Source: Schlesneria paludicola DSM 18645
Lineage (GTDB): Bacteria > Planctomycetota > Planctomycetia > Planctomycetales > Planctomycetaceae
NCBI RefSeq assembly: GCF_000255655.1
Contig: NZ_JH636435.1
Location: forward strand, 1,483,770-1,547,769
Direction: 5' to 3'
DNA: 64,000 bases
Under the pieces are notes generated by a model. The model had not been told where the DNA came from. It made no database searches and was given only the letters and a program-made list of their open reading frames with translations. Of the stretch, positions 19,249 through 27,138 are shown piece after piece (the first letter of the stretch is position 1; each line of letters begins with the position of its first letter). The position numbers were made by a program, and so were the translations under genes.

Positions 19249-20010
19249 TTAATTCGGCACAAGTCGCGAGAATTCATGCAACTCTGCCGCAACTAGATCG
19301 CACCTATACGGAGCAATAATTTGATTGTGATATGAGACGCCTGCAGTCTTGTATTGGGCCAATTTGGCAAATTCGCACGCGGGCATTGACGAACGCAGCC
19401 TGACAACATCGCCGTTGGAGAACCCCACATGGAACGCGATACCATCAGACGGCCCACCAACGAAATTGTGCATGGGCGTGCCCTGGGCTTCAATCAATTT
19501 TTCAACCGATAGATCACCCGGCTTCATCCAGTGCTCATCGCCTTTTTCCGTCTCAACGAAGACAACCACACTCTTTCTCAACCGTTGCTTTAGCTCACTA
19601 TCAAACTCGCGATCGGATCTCGCCACAAACGCCGTCCCTTCCCCAACGACTCTCCAGACAATTGGTGCTCCTTGCGCTTCATTCGATAAATGCGTAAGTG
19701 GCCCCCAATAGCCAAGAAGCAAATTATCAGGTTGCGACCAGGACTCCGTTCTTTTCAAATGCGTCGGCTTCGGCACGACCCAATCAACGAGATGCCCACG
19801 CCAACTAATACAAGGCGTTTTATTATCGCTGCATTCAATATCGGCGAATGGTGTACCTATATCATGAAGCCACATTGACAATTGCCGGAACGACCGGCGC
19901 GTTCTTTCACTGCGCATCACACGCCAGCGATGTTCAACCGCAGCAAACGATAGAATGATCGCGACGGCGATGAGCGCGAATACAGTTCGTCGAGAGAAGT
20001 TGCCTGACAT
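19249..20010 (-). CDS. DUF1559-related membrane-anchored protein, left copy
   Basis: A 253-residue protein, over 95 percent identical by eye to the one at 27139-27900. It has a short N-terminal membrane anchor (RRTVFALIAVAIILSFAAVE) and then a soluble part. The stretch GTAFVARSDREFDSEL..VVVFVETEKGDEHWMKPGDLSVEKL..FVGGPSDGIAFHVGFSNGDVVRL resembles the last third of DUF1559 proteins (VGDGTSNT..E..W..PGD..., H.GG....FCDGSV). No prepilin motif is present. The protein at 26164 shares the same plan. Role unknown; location in a toxin/immunity array suggests an orphan immunity or accessory role, which is inference. Confidence 0.75.
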   Translation of the reverse strand: MSGNFSRRTVFALIAVAIILSFAAVEHRWRVMRSERTRRSFRQLSMWLHDIGTPFADIECSDNKTPCISWRGHLVDWVVPKPTHLKRTESWSQPDNLLLGYWGPLTHLSNEAQGAPIVWRVVGEGTAFVARSDREFDSELKQRLRKSVVVFVETEKGDEHWMKPGDLSVEKLIEAQGTPMHNFVGGPSDGIAFHVGFSNGDVVRLRSSMPACEFAKLAQYKTAGVSYHNQIIAPYRCDLVAAELHEFSRLVPN

Positions 20011-20056
20011 TTCTTTATCCGCTCAACGTCATTGACATCACTCCCTCCATCGGAAT

Positions 20057-20109
20057 GATCGCAACGGAGTCAGGCACCTCTTCCTCGATTTGGTTGCTAA
20101 CACCTTTTC
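20057..20109. repeat. cassette repeat copy c
   Basis: GATCGCAACGGAGTCAGGCACC..CGATTTGGTTGCTAACACC: both arms present, with substitutions. It corresponds to the copy at 27947, where the right arm is intact. Confidence 0.8.
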
Positions 20110-20300
20110 ACTTCCCCGAATATATGACTCAGCGAAATGTAATTTCTTGTAGACCACAAACAACACATATCACTATTGTGGCGACAAGTGATTAAATCAT
20201 TTAAAGAGAGACTTCGCATCCAACAGCCACATACAGCCAACGTGCAGGCCAGCACAAATATCCCCAAGCTCTTCCGCACGCGATTAGTCTTGTTAGCCAT
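20097..20300 (-). CDS. Possible small lipoprotein
   Basis: A 67-codon frame starting MANKTNRVRKSLGIFVLAC, then TLAVCGCWMRS, a short basic and hydrophobic lipoprotein-like leader. The frame ends inside a cassette repeat (GEVKRC is repeat-derived), so the natural C-terminus has been replaced. No family recognised. It could be an immunity-gene remnant. Confidence 0.35.
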   Translation of the reverse strand: MANKTNRVRKSLGIFVLACTLAVCGCWMRSLSLNDLITCRHNSDMCCLWSTRNYISLSHIFGEVKRC

Positions 20301-20320
20301 TTCAGTTGCTCATGAGCACG

Positions 20321-20357
20321 GGGCAACTAAAAGGTGTCAGATACTTTCTAGTTGCCC
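20321..20357 (-). terminator. hairpin containing half a cassette repeat (copy d)
   Basis: GGGCAACT (20321-20328) pairs with AGTTGCCC (20350-20357) around AAAAGGTGTCAGATACTTT, which is one arm of the cassette repeat. It sits exactly at the stop codon of the 246-residue gene and could serve as its terminator. Confidence 0.5.
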
Positions 20358-21097
20358 TACTCGACATTCAATTCGGTGTGCCAGAAATCTCCCACTAGCG
20401 TGTCGCACTCGGATTTGTTGAATCCAAGTCTGCGCCAGCGACATGCGGACTTGTTATCAGCATCATCTAGCCCCTGAGAAACCGCCCTACGAACACGGAA
20501 TTCGATTCGACGCCAGTACGCAACAGGGAGTTGCTTCCAAGATGAAATCTGCCAAGGGCGATCAAGTCCTTCTGCAATCATAAGTTGTTGCTTATATTCT
20601 TTCAGTTTAATTAAACATAAATATTGGTGCATCTCTATGATGCGATCCAGGTTCGCAGCCGTAAGCGTGAACATTTCGCCACTCGAACCCATCGTTTCAT
20701 CCGCTACAGCATTCGCACTCTCCGGCAATTCGTCGCGGGGATCAAAATGAGCAACTTCGCTATACCTCTGCCAATCGGGAGTTGCGATTTGCTCCCAGAT
20801 CATGCCACCTAGTGACGTTATCTTTAATGATCCATTTCGAAGCGGTGCAGTAAGATAGTCGTTTACCGATTCGTTTGAGATAAGATTGTCGTTGCTATCG
20901 ACGATTTGTAACAACCCCTTTCCGATAAACGACACGGCAGTATTGATACGATACTCAAGAGACGAATTCGGTATCCGAAGGTTGACATGTTCAGACAAGA
21001 CGCGATAGTCACAGAAAAAGAATCGCATCGAAAGAGGAAACCTCCAGACCGCGTCCAACATCCAGAAACCAAGAGCATCAATTCGAATGTGCGACAT
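20357..21097 (-). CDS. Unknown 246-residue protein in the cassette array
   Basis: Starts MSHIRIDALGFWMLDAVWRF and has no signal peptide. Notable stretches are FFFCDYRVLSEHVNLRIPN, ITSLGGMIWEQIATPDWQRY, a helical EMHQYLCLIKLKEYKQQLMI and WKQLPVAYWRRIEFRVRRAV. It has many aromatic residues and is acidic in the middle. I do not recognise a family. It lies between a displaced RHS fragment (upstream in transcription) and a cassette repeat. That is where an immunity gene to the lost toxin tip would be expected; this is position-based inference. Confidence 0.65.
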   Translation of the reverse strand: MSHIRIDALGFWMLDAVWRFPLSMRFFFCDYRVLSEHVNLRIPNSSLEYRINTAVSFIGKGLLQIVDSNDNLISNESVNDYLTAPLRNGSLKITSLGGMIWEQIATPDWQRYSEVAHFDPRDELPESANAVADETMGSSGEMFTLTAANLDRIIEMHQYLCLIKLKEYKQQLMIAEGLDRPWQISSWKQLPVAYWRRIEFRVRRAVSQGLDDADNKSACRWRRLGFNKSECDTLVGDFWHTELNVE

Positions 21098-21192
21098 GAG
21101 TCACCTCGACTGAATAGAACGTGAGTCGCCGCATTACATAAAAAGTAAATCGTCCAGATCTTCTGTTCGGAGCCCGCAACGACACCTATTTA

Positions 21193-21737
21193 CTATTTCG
21201 GCCCCATTTGGACGATCCTCACACCTGTGGAGGCTTCGTTGAAGCCACGCCAGTTCCCCGTGGGGTCGAGAGTCCAGCATTGACCGAAGGTTGCGGAACC
21301 GATCGCCGTGTTGGAGCCGTTCAACGTTCCCCTCTGCATGCCCTTCAGGCGCTGCAAGCCGTCGTTGTGATAGAACTCATCGAACGGCTTTCCAGCGGCG
21401 GTCGCAACCAGGTTTTTTCGCCAGATGCGGTTGCTGGCTCGGTTATATCCGTACTGGATGCGATCCACATCGGCATTGGTCCCTGTGTTGTACCACCGGG
21501 AGTCGACAATTCGCCCAAACAAATCCAGCCCCCAATAAATATCCCCGGTCGTCGGATTATTGCCACTCGACGACCCCAGCAACGTGTATTGGATGCTGGG
21601 CTCGGGATAAGTGACCTGAACAGCAGATGCCATTCCCAAGTACGAGTAATTGACCAGAGTCGTCGTGCCACCATCGATCAGGCCGTCCACACGGCTGGCC
21701 GAATCATTGATCCCGCCGGACGTGCCGTAGCTGATCG
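21193..21737 (-). pseudogene. Displaced RHS core fragment
   Basis: Positions 21223-21737 are almost identical to 30101-30615 inside the intact RHS gene (offset 8878). They encode GTSGGINDSASRVDGLIDGG through PTGNWRGFNEASTG of the RHS shell. At 21737 the match stops at GATCG, directly next to a cassette repeat. At 21223 it stops and is replaced by VRIVQMGPK and a stop. No start codon belongs to it; the open frame upstream reads through the repeat. It is best explained as a recombination relic that once carried another toxin tip. Confidence 0.85.
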
Positions 21738-21740
21738 AAG

Positions 21741-21792
21741 GTCGCAAAGGTGTCAGGGACCTTTTCCGCGATTTCGTTCCTGACACCTTTGC
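21741..21792. repeat. cassette repeat copy e
   Basis: GTCGCAAAGGTGTCAGGGACC..CGATTTCGTTCCTGACACC: nearly complete copy bordering the displaced RHS fragment. Beyond it (to 21909) is the start of an unrecognised gene, MNKSKSRAPIRVMALVACFE, cut off by the repeat after about 40 codons. Confidence 0.85.
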
Positions 21793-21939
21793 CGCCACCC
21801 GAATGTCCCTCCAATTCACCACCTCGTGTGGCCTCACCAGCCCGTTAGCCTCAAAGCAGGCAACCAGGGCCATCACTCGAATCGGTGCCCGGGACTTTGA
21901 TTTGTTCATTGGAGTTGTATTAAGGCTTGTCTGCGATCC

Positions 21940-22581
21940 CTAGCTGGTTGTGTCTCGCGTTTCTCCAAAGCAAATTAAACGCCATCCACGTAGGGCGACA
22001 AAATGTTCTGGAATCACCCAGGGCCCAACCGGTTCGAACCGACAACCACGTTCGCGACATAACTGACTCTTCGGATCAGACCCTGAGATGGCATCGCAGT
22101 GCGCAGGGCAGGCAATTCTGAGATGAAACTTCAATTCATCCCGATACACGCATCTGCCGGCTAGAAGTTCCCGAGATCGAATCCCGCGGTTTCCATCTCG
22201 GCGACGCTCAATGTACTCAAATACCTTGAATCCCTTTTCCGTCATGATATAGAACCCGACAAGCGATTCTGGATCAACATCCACCTCTCCTTGCCCAGAT
22301 AACCTCTCCTCAATAATTCTGCGTGCAATATCGGGCGTAATGGTTTCGAAATACTTGCGCTTCATAAAACGCGTTATCAGTCTTGCGACCTGTTGAAACG
22401 TCATCGCACCAAAGCGGACGCCGCGAAAGCATCCGTTATCAGCACAAATCGAATGTGCAATATTTGACGCGATCCACTCAAGATCCCTGCTATTTAGGAC
22501 AGTAAGCTCATGAAGTAATACCCAATCAAATGCAGTCAATCGCAATTCAAGCAGCCGTCTCCTTATCGTACGATCCAACAT
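21940..22581 (-). CDS. Orphan candidate immunity protein, family B copy 2
   Basis: A 213-residue paralogue of the protein at 18429-19067, roughly two-thirds identical by eye. It keeps MLDRTIRRRL, HSICADNGCFRGVRFGAMTF, QGEVDVDPESLVGFYIMTEK and the C-terminal WRLICFGETRDTTS. The alternation of amphipathic helices (FQQVARLITRFMKRKYF, KGFKVFEYIERRR) could hold a winged-helix-like fold, a weak guess. It begins 20 bases after the stop of a longer toxin-tail remnant. The divergence between the two copies suggests separate acquisition or old duplication, unlike the recent 981-bp duplication nearby. Confidence 0.75.
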   Translation of the reverse strand: MLDRTIRRRLLELRLTAFDWVLLHELTVLNSRDLEWIASNIAHSICADNGCFRGVRFGAMTFQQVARLITRFMKRKYFETITPDIARRIIEERLSGQGEVDVDPESLVGFYIMTEKGFKVFEYIERRRDGNRGIRSRELLAGRCVYRDELKFHLRIACPAHCDAISGSDPKSQLCRERGCRFEPVGPWVIPEHFVALRGWRLICFGETRDTTS

Positions 22582-22601
22582 TGCAACAAGTCCCCTTCAC
22601 G

Positions 22602-22853
22602 CTAACGTTTTATCTTCCAGTCCCAGCCGGCATTTACATTACAGCCGAGTCCCCCAACGGGACCTATCGGTGTATCCTTGCAGCACACGCAGCAAATAAC
22701 AGATCCGGATTTTGACTCTCGCACTGCATTACCCTTAGCATCTTTGACAACAACATTAAAATGAATCCCCCCTCTCGTCCACATTCCTTTGCCGGTGCGT
22801 TGCCCCATTGTCGTATCGTGCTCTTTTCCCTGGGGGGGGCCAACGCTAAGAGC
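22602..22853 (-). pseudogene. Displaced toxin C-terminal tail, copy 2
   Basis: About 80 codons. An ATG at 22808 would give MGQRTGKGMWTRGGIHFNVV, then VKDAKGNAV, a SVICCVCCKD cysteine cluster and VGGLGCNVNAGWDWKIKR before the stop. The ending matches the shorter tail at 19077. Upstream the frame passes an 8-base C run (minus strand) and enters half a cassette repeat, so the RHS body is missing. Directly followed by the family B gene, it looks like the tip of an orphan toxin with its immunity gene. Confidence 0.55.
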
Positions 22854-22854
22854 G

Positions 22855-22884
22855 TTCCACGATTTGGTTCCTGACACCTTTTCC
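22855..22884. repeat. cassette repeat half copy f
   Basis: Only the right part, TTCCACGATTTGGTTCCTGACACC, is intact. The left arm is replaced by AACGCTAAGAGCGTT, a small palindrome of its own. Confidence 0.75.
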
Positions 22885-23061
22885 ATTACCTGCTACCCGC
22901 GCAACCGTGTCGTACATATCGTACACATCTCGCTCATATGACAACATGAATACGATACCCTCTAGATGCTAAGCGCAGTTACAGCATCGAGTGCCACTAG
23001 CGTGCAATTGCCAATACATTGCGATTGCCGTACGGACGCTCCGTCGCAAAAACCTCGGAAT

Positions 23062-23115
23062 GTCCGCAACGACGCCAGGTACCTTTTTCACGATTTGGTT
23101 CCTGACCCCTTTTCC
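23062..23115. repeat. cassette repeat copy g
   Basis: TCCGCAACGACGCCAGGTACC..CGATTTGGTTCCTGACCCC: full-length with several substitutions. Confidence 0.8.
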
Positions 23116-23141
23116 GCTACCCCGCTACCCTACTTCGCTAC

Positions 23142-23243
23142 CTCTCTTGGCTATGTCACCGCGGTAGCCCTAAAACAGTCAATCAAGCCACCCTGCGATT
23201 CAGTTACCCCCCCTTACTCCATGGCCTCGGCACTCTGTATCAT
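23142..23243 (-). pseudogene. 3' remnant of a gene like that at 25344
   Basis: About 100 bases match 25249-25372 except for a deletion of about 19-22 bases. The shared block includes the last codons of the 216-residue gene at 25344 (..SAEAME and stop, as CTCCATGGCCTCGGCACTCTG on the plus strand) and the sequence after it. Only the tail of the gene is kept, so this is another breakpoint in the array. Confidence 0.7.
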
Positions 23244-23288
23244 TTTCCCGCAAGTTGGATCCTGACGCGTCTTCAATTCCCCGTGCTT

Positions 23289-23747
23289 TCACTCTCCCAT
23301 CGAGACAAGAATGTACTGAGCGTCGCGGAACGCAATTGGCGAAGGGGAGTTATCGGCCTCAAATAGTCGATATTCTTGCTTTGTTAAGGGTCCAACAACA
23401 GAGTTGCTACTCAATAGTATTACCCAGTACTCTTCTTTAGACTTATCTGGCACGGTTGCGGTATCGTTTGGGTCACTAGGTGATCGCCTAATCATCGGAT
23501 TGACGATGGCCGCAATTATCTGACGATTCCACCCAAGTTCTCGAACATTGCCCGCGATTTTCGGAGGCAGTCTATCACCTAATGTAACATCAAACTCGTG
23601 GCTTGACTTAACGCTCAACTTATAACCGCCGGGAAGATTGGCGGCCGTTTTAGCCAGCGAGCTGTCAACACATGCGGAACAGGTAAGCAGTACCGCACTA
23701 ACAACGGTAAGTACACGCAATTGTGGCGGCGTGGGCAATATGGGCAT
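23289..23747 (-). CDS. Lipoprotein, possibly DUF3997-like
   Basis: About 152 residues from ATG 23747: MPILPTPPQLRVLTVVSAVLLTC, then SAC, with lipidation likely at the second Cys. The mature part has LPGGYKLSVKSSHEFDV, RELGWNRQIIAAIVNP, EEYWVILLSSNSVVGPLTKQEY and RDAQYILVSMGE. The order GGY, then a W.R..I.AI strand, then YW.I...... GPLT reminds me of DUF3997-type lipoproteins, from memory only. The longer frame back to 23930 is repeat-derived. Sitting between cassette repeats, it may be an orphan immunity protein exposed in the periplasm. Confidence 0.65.
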   Translation of the reverse strand: MPILPTPPQLRVLTVVSAVLLTCSACVDSSLAKTAANLPGGYKLSVKSSHEFDVTLGDRLPPKIAGNVRELGWNRQIIAAIVNPMIRRSPSDPNDTATVPDKSKEEYWVILLSSNSVVGPLTKQEYRLFEADNSPSPIAFRDAQYILVSMGE

Positions 23748-25105
23748 TTCGGGATCTTTCGATTCGCAAGACGGCACAACTGTTTCCAGCACCTTGAGCA
23801 CAGTAGTAACACATATGTGACAATGCGTATGCGATCTTGAAATCGCATAAAACTTAGGTAGACCGCGTGCCACTGGTTGTTCGGAGAATGTCTCTCGAGA
23901 GATCGCAAAGGTGTCAGGAACCTTTTCCACGATTTGATTCCTGACACCTTTTCCGCTACCCGGTAGTCAATAAAATTCCCGACGAAACCGGAATTTGCGT
24001 TAACCCCGAAATACGCCCCTGAAGTGCTCCAACTCGTGACCGCCGTTGCGGCAGCCGTCTGTGCCAAATACTGAGGGAACGTCGTGGTGCCCGTTCCACC
24101 CACGTAAAGCGTCCCACTGAGCCGCATCGCCGCATTGCTCGCCGTCGCGCCAAACGAAAACGTATTCGTCCCGCCAAACGTGTTGTTCCCGGTACTCACG
24201 ATCGACCCATTGATATTGATCGCAAATCGAGACACACCACCGTTCACCCGCAAATCAAGAACATTCCCCAAAAAGCAGCTGCTCGCATTCATTCCCAGGC
24301 AGGTGCCAGACGACGACCAGTTCGTGGGGGCCGCACCATTGTTGATGTACACGAGCGGAGTCGACGTCGTCCCGGTCCCCGTAAACGGACTTCCGGTCAG
24401 CGCCAATGCCGACACGGACGCCGCACCATTGCCGGAAATCGCGACGGTGTTCGCGTTGAAGTCATTGGCCCCATTGTTCAAGGGGATGGTGACACCACTC
24501 GTCCCGACACTAGCGAGAGCCGCCGTACCAAACGCCGTCCCATGGAACGAATTGACCGAGATCACCCCTGCGTTCGAGATCGTCCCGTCACCACTGAGTG
24601 ACACCGGTTCCCAGTCGGTATTGGTCGAATTCCACAAGAGCAACTGAGCATTCGTCGGGGCCACATTCTTGACCGCATGCCCATGAAGCGACTTCACGGT
24701 CGCGACACCAGACGCCACGGAGACGTCCCCTGAAAGCGCGAGACCGATTGTAATCGTTCCGGAACTCGTGATCGGTGAACCGCTGACGGCAATCCCATTT
24801 GAATTGGCAATCGCAACAGACGAGACCGAACCAGAATTCGCCTGCACCCACACTGCGGCACCAGTGGCCGATGACTGACGCAGAAACAGCTTTGACGGTG
24901 AAGTGGAAGTCTGTAGCCAGAACGAACCCGGATAGAAGTTCTGCGTCTGATCGTCACTCGACGTCGGACTGGTGGATTGATTCCAGACACAGCGAGGATT
25001 CCAGTCGACGAGCGACACAAAGTTGTCTTGAATCGCCGCCCCGCCCGCTCCTGTCGGTCCGCCATCAATGATTTCCACACCACGATAGTTTGTTAGGGTC
25101 GCCAT
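23615..25105 (-). CDS. Tail-fibre-like protein with 3' end replaced at a cassette repeat
   Basis: From ATG 25105 (GGAAAGG upstream) the product starts MATLTNYRGVEIIDGGPTGA and is paralogous to the gene at 13283: NDD/QDNF.SLV.WNP, SSDD, YYP/FYPGS and QSSA.GAAVW align. The body is Gly/Ser/Thr/Asn-rich with loosely repeated SSSG/GA..GVNA.SGF.GN.ID.R units, like phage tail fibres. At about 23958, after VGNFIDYR, it runs into a cassette repeat; the next 110 or so codons (VAEKVSGIKSWKR..) are repeat and antisense-like readthrough. The conserved YTISDLVAALKKSG ending of its paralogue is absent. Probably non-functional or shortened. Confidence 0.7.
   Translation of the reverse strand: MATLTNYRGVEIIDGGPTGAGGAAIQDNFVSLVDWNPRCVWNQSTSPTSSDDQTQNFYPGSFWLQTSTSPSKLFLRQSSATGAAVWVQANSGSVSSVAIANSNGIAVSGSPITSSGTITIGLALSGDVSVASGVATVKSLHGHAVKNVAPTNAQLLLWNSTNTDWEPVSLSGDGTISNAGVISVNSFHGTAFGTAALASVGTSGVTIPLNNGANDFNANTVAISGNGAASVSALALTGSPFTGTGTTSTPLVYINNGAAPTNWSSSGTCLGMNASSCFLGNVLDLRVNGGVSRFAININGSIVSTGNNTFGGTNTFSFGATASNAAMRLSGTLYVGGTGTTTFPQYLAQTAAATAVTSWSTSGAYFGVNANSGFVGNFIDYRVAEKVSGIKSWKRFLTPLRSLERHSPNNQWHAVYLSFMRFQDRIRIVTYVLLLCSRCWKQLCRLANRKIPKCPYCPRRHNCVYLPLLVRYCLPVPHVLTARWLKRPPIFPAVIS
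23901..23954. repeat. cassette repeat copy h
   Basis: GATCGCAAAGGTGTCAGGAACC..GATTTGATTCCTGACACC. One of the best copies and close to the consensus. It truncates the tail-fibre-like gene. Confidence 0.9.
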
Positions 25106-25248
25106 TGTTTTGGGCCTTTCCAGCAGGGTAAATCGATCTTCAACTATCGACTGACGCAAGCACATTCATATCCAAGTGGCAAATACTGAGCGAAGAGTGA
25201 ATGATCCGACTGGTTTGTGGTACCTACCCCATTCCAATGCCGATCTAC

Positions 25249-25372
25249 TTCGCTATCTCTCTTGGCTATATCACCGCGGTAGCCCTAAAACAGTCAATCA
25301 AGCCACCCTGCGATTCAGTTACCGCCACTTCACCGCCCCCCCCTTACTCCATGGCCTCGGCACTCTGTATCA
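25249..25372. repeat. 124-bp direct repeat of 23142-23243
   Basis: Shared block (CTACTTCGCTATCTCTCTTGG ... CTCTGTATCATT region) overlapping the 3' end of the gene at 25344. It also contains an 8-base C run that varies between copies, a site prone to slippage. Confidence 0.75.
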
Positions 25373-25973
25373 TTGTGGAATCGTATACCCACTTTGAACG
25401 GAACACTCTGTTAGCATCCGTTATTCCTTTTTCTGTAAAGCAATCGGGATACACAGAAACGCTTTCCGACAGGTGATCTATAGATATGTGAGTATTAAAC
25501 GCATCACTCGCTCGAAACACACTACCAAGCGAATGTACTACGCCGGTCTGAGGATCTGGGTCGCAGATGAGAATGACGACTATCGAGCGGATCAGAAAAG
25601 GGCGAACTGTCATTTCCGAATCGCCACTCTCCCACACGCGAATCTCAGAGCGATTAAACGCCGTCCCAAACTCGGCCCGCAATTGATGCAACGCACCTGA
25701 GATTACTTGTCGATCGCTTTTCTCATACAATTGCGCCCTGCCGGTTCGCACCAACACGAACCCGATTTGTGGAAACTCGGCCTCCGCCTGATACCAGTTA
25801 AAATGCACTCCCCACTGTGCTGAAAATCCCGACTGCCACGCCGTTTGTTCAGAAAAGCGAGTTCCGTCACGATATTGAATTGTATTAAATGCAATGCATA
25901 TAGTCACAATTATAAGAAATGCCGACAGCACGAACACAGCGGAATACGCGACTTTTGTCATGGTAATGCTCAT
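25344..25973 (-). CDS. Membrane-anchored protein, candidate orphan immunity protein (family A-like)
   Basis: About 209 residues with an N-terminal membrane segment (VAYSAVFVLSAFLIIVTICIAF) and a soluble domain. Its plan resembles the candidate immunity protein at 28075. IGFVLVRTG..YEKSDRQVISGALHQLRAEF lines up with LGIVYLPVS..LDREKSLIKRAIQEARVHF. The later VVILICDPDPQTGVVHSLGSVFRASDA lines up with IVFMFPNKRPSDDSGVAYLFNANDV. Similarity is weak, so a shared family is inference. Start ATG 25973 (alternatives GTG 25994, ATG 25961). It lies just downstream of a cassette repeat. Confidence 0.65.
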   Translation of the reverse strand: MSITMTKVAYSAVFVLSAFLIIVTICIAFNTIQYRDGTRFSEQTAWQSGFSAQWGVHFNWYQAEAEFPQIGFVLVRTGRAQLYEKSDRQVISGALHQLRAEFGTAFNRSEIRVWESGDSEMTVRPFLIRSIVVILICDPDPQTGVVHSLGSVFRASDAFNTHISIDHLSESVSVYPDCFTEKGITDANRVFRSKWVYDSTMIQSAEAME

Positions 25974-26014
25974 TTCGTGATTCTTTTCCGGCACACATGT
26001 GATACTTACCGGAA

Positions 26015-26068
26015 GATCGCAAAGGTGTCAGAGACCTTTTTAAAGATTTGGTTCCTGACACCTTTTCT
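26015..26068. repeat. cassette repeat copy i
   Basis: GATCGCAAAGGTGTCAGAGACC..AGATTTGGTTCCTGACACC: nearly intact, between the 216- and 282-codon frames. Confidence 0.88.
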
Positions 26069-26163
26069 ACTACCACCGGCTAAATCTAACCTTGTGCGAA
26101 ACTTCCATTCGCTACCTTCCTCCGGCTTCTGCCGGCGCACCCTGGCACCTTCTAATTTCCCAG

Positions 26164-26952
26164 TCAAAGTGGAGTTCGACCCCACTTCTTTTCTCGTTCA
26201 TCCTGTATCTCAGACTCTTTAGGCCCTTCAAGTACATACCCCTTGAAAGCTTCTTTGCGAGACTTGCTCGGGGGTCTTGCCACAGCAGCAAAGTCAAGTA
26301 GCACCTGCAATGGCACATCTGACCGCAATCTCCAAATAGATCCGTCCGCAAAACCCACGAAGAATCCACCTCGCAAGTTACTAGACGGACGGACGTCGGC
26401 TGGAGACCCGACAAGCGAGAGAGCTGAGACGTCACAATCTCCAGGTTCCATCCAGTGGATTTTACTCTGATTTACCTCAACGACGAGTAGTAAATCTTGA
26501 CGGAGACTGTCGACTCGCTGCCTAGGAATATCAAACACGGTGCCTTCGCCTGCAACGGCCATTACCGAAGCATAAGGCGTCCCGGCGTAACAGAGCCAGG
26601 CGGGATGTTGCATGCGAAATTTGGCGTATTCAGCGTCAGTCCATGGAGTCTCAAACGACGAATCGACTCCTTCGCGAGGAATATGCATGCAAAACGACGT
26701 TCGAAATCTCCAACTCGTACTTGGAGATCCTTGCAATGTTAGGTCGCAAAGCTGCGGCAATTCTTCGCCACATTCAATCATCCCTGACAAACATTGTCGG
26801 AACCGCACTGACCTACGTTCAATTTCATTCACGGTCTCCCAGTTTATCGCTTGCCCTACGAACAGCGTCAGTAATGCAGCAGCCGCCACAGAAATACACA
26901 TGATTAGCGTAGGTAACTGGGTGCTATTTAGCCGTGCGTTCATAATCACCAT
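26164..26952 (-). CDS. DUF1559-related membrane-anchored protein, diverged copy
   Basis: About 262 residues starting MVIMNARLNSTQLPTLIMCI, with a membrane anchor SVAAAALLTLFVGQAI. The soluble part follows the plan of the 253-residue protein next door: W.SETPWTDAEYAKF, ASVMAVAGEGTVFD, LLLVVEVNQSKIHWMEPGD, GGFFVGFADGSIWRLRSDVP. In the other protein these are IVWRVVGQGTAFV, VVVFVETEKGDEHWMKPGD and GIAFHVGFSNGDVVRLRSSMP. These resemble the DUF1559 C-terminal region without the prepilin start. The frame extends upstream into a repeat; the real start is probably ATG 26952 or 26943. Confidence 0.7.
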   Translation of the reverse strand: MVIMNARLNSTQLPTLIMCISVAAAALLTLFVGQAINWETVNEIERRSVRFRQCLSGMIECGEELPQLCDLTLQGSPSTSWRFRTSFCMHIPREGVDSSFETPWTDAEYAKFRMQHPAWLCYAGTPYASVMAVAGEGTVFDIPRQRVDSLRQDLLLVVEVNQSKIHWMEPGDCDVSALSLVGSPADVRPSSNLRGGFFVGFADGSIWRLRSDVPLQVLLDFAAVARPPSKSRKEAFKGYVLEGPKESEIQDEREKKWGRTPL

Positions 26953-26958
26953 CGAAAG

Positions 26959-27010
26959 GTCGCAAAGGTGCCATGTACCTTTTCCACGATTTGGTTCCTG
27001 ACACCTTTTC
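26959..27010. repeat. cassette repeat copy j
   Basis: GTCGCAAAGGTGCCATGTACC..CGATTTGGTTCCTGACACC. It cuts off the toxin-tail remnant at 27018 that is longer in the left duplicate. Confidence 0.85.
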
Positions 27011-27048
27011 AATCACCTCGCCATCCACCGACAGACCGCACCGGGTGA

Positions 27049-27102
27049 GATCGCAACGGTGTCAAGTACCTTCTACGCGCATTCACTTCTGACGCATTTC
27101 CC
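27049..27102. repeat. cassette repeat copy k (degraded)
   Basis: GATCGCAACGGTGTCAAGTACC..CACTTCTGACGC: same degraded form as copy b and part of the duplication. Confidence 0.7.
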
Positions 27103-27138
27103 ATTTCCCAAACCCTGTCGCACTTGATTCCATCCGGC

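Larger units (their letters stand above)
19128..20108. repeat. 981-bp direct duplication, left copy
   Basis: Near-identical to 27018-27998 (constant offset 7890, only scattered single-base differences). It spans the remnant of a toxin tail, a degraded cassette repeat, a whole 253-residue gene and part of another cassette repeat. The duplication ends coincide with repeat or tail sequence. Confidence 0.9.
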
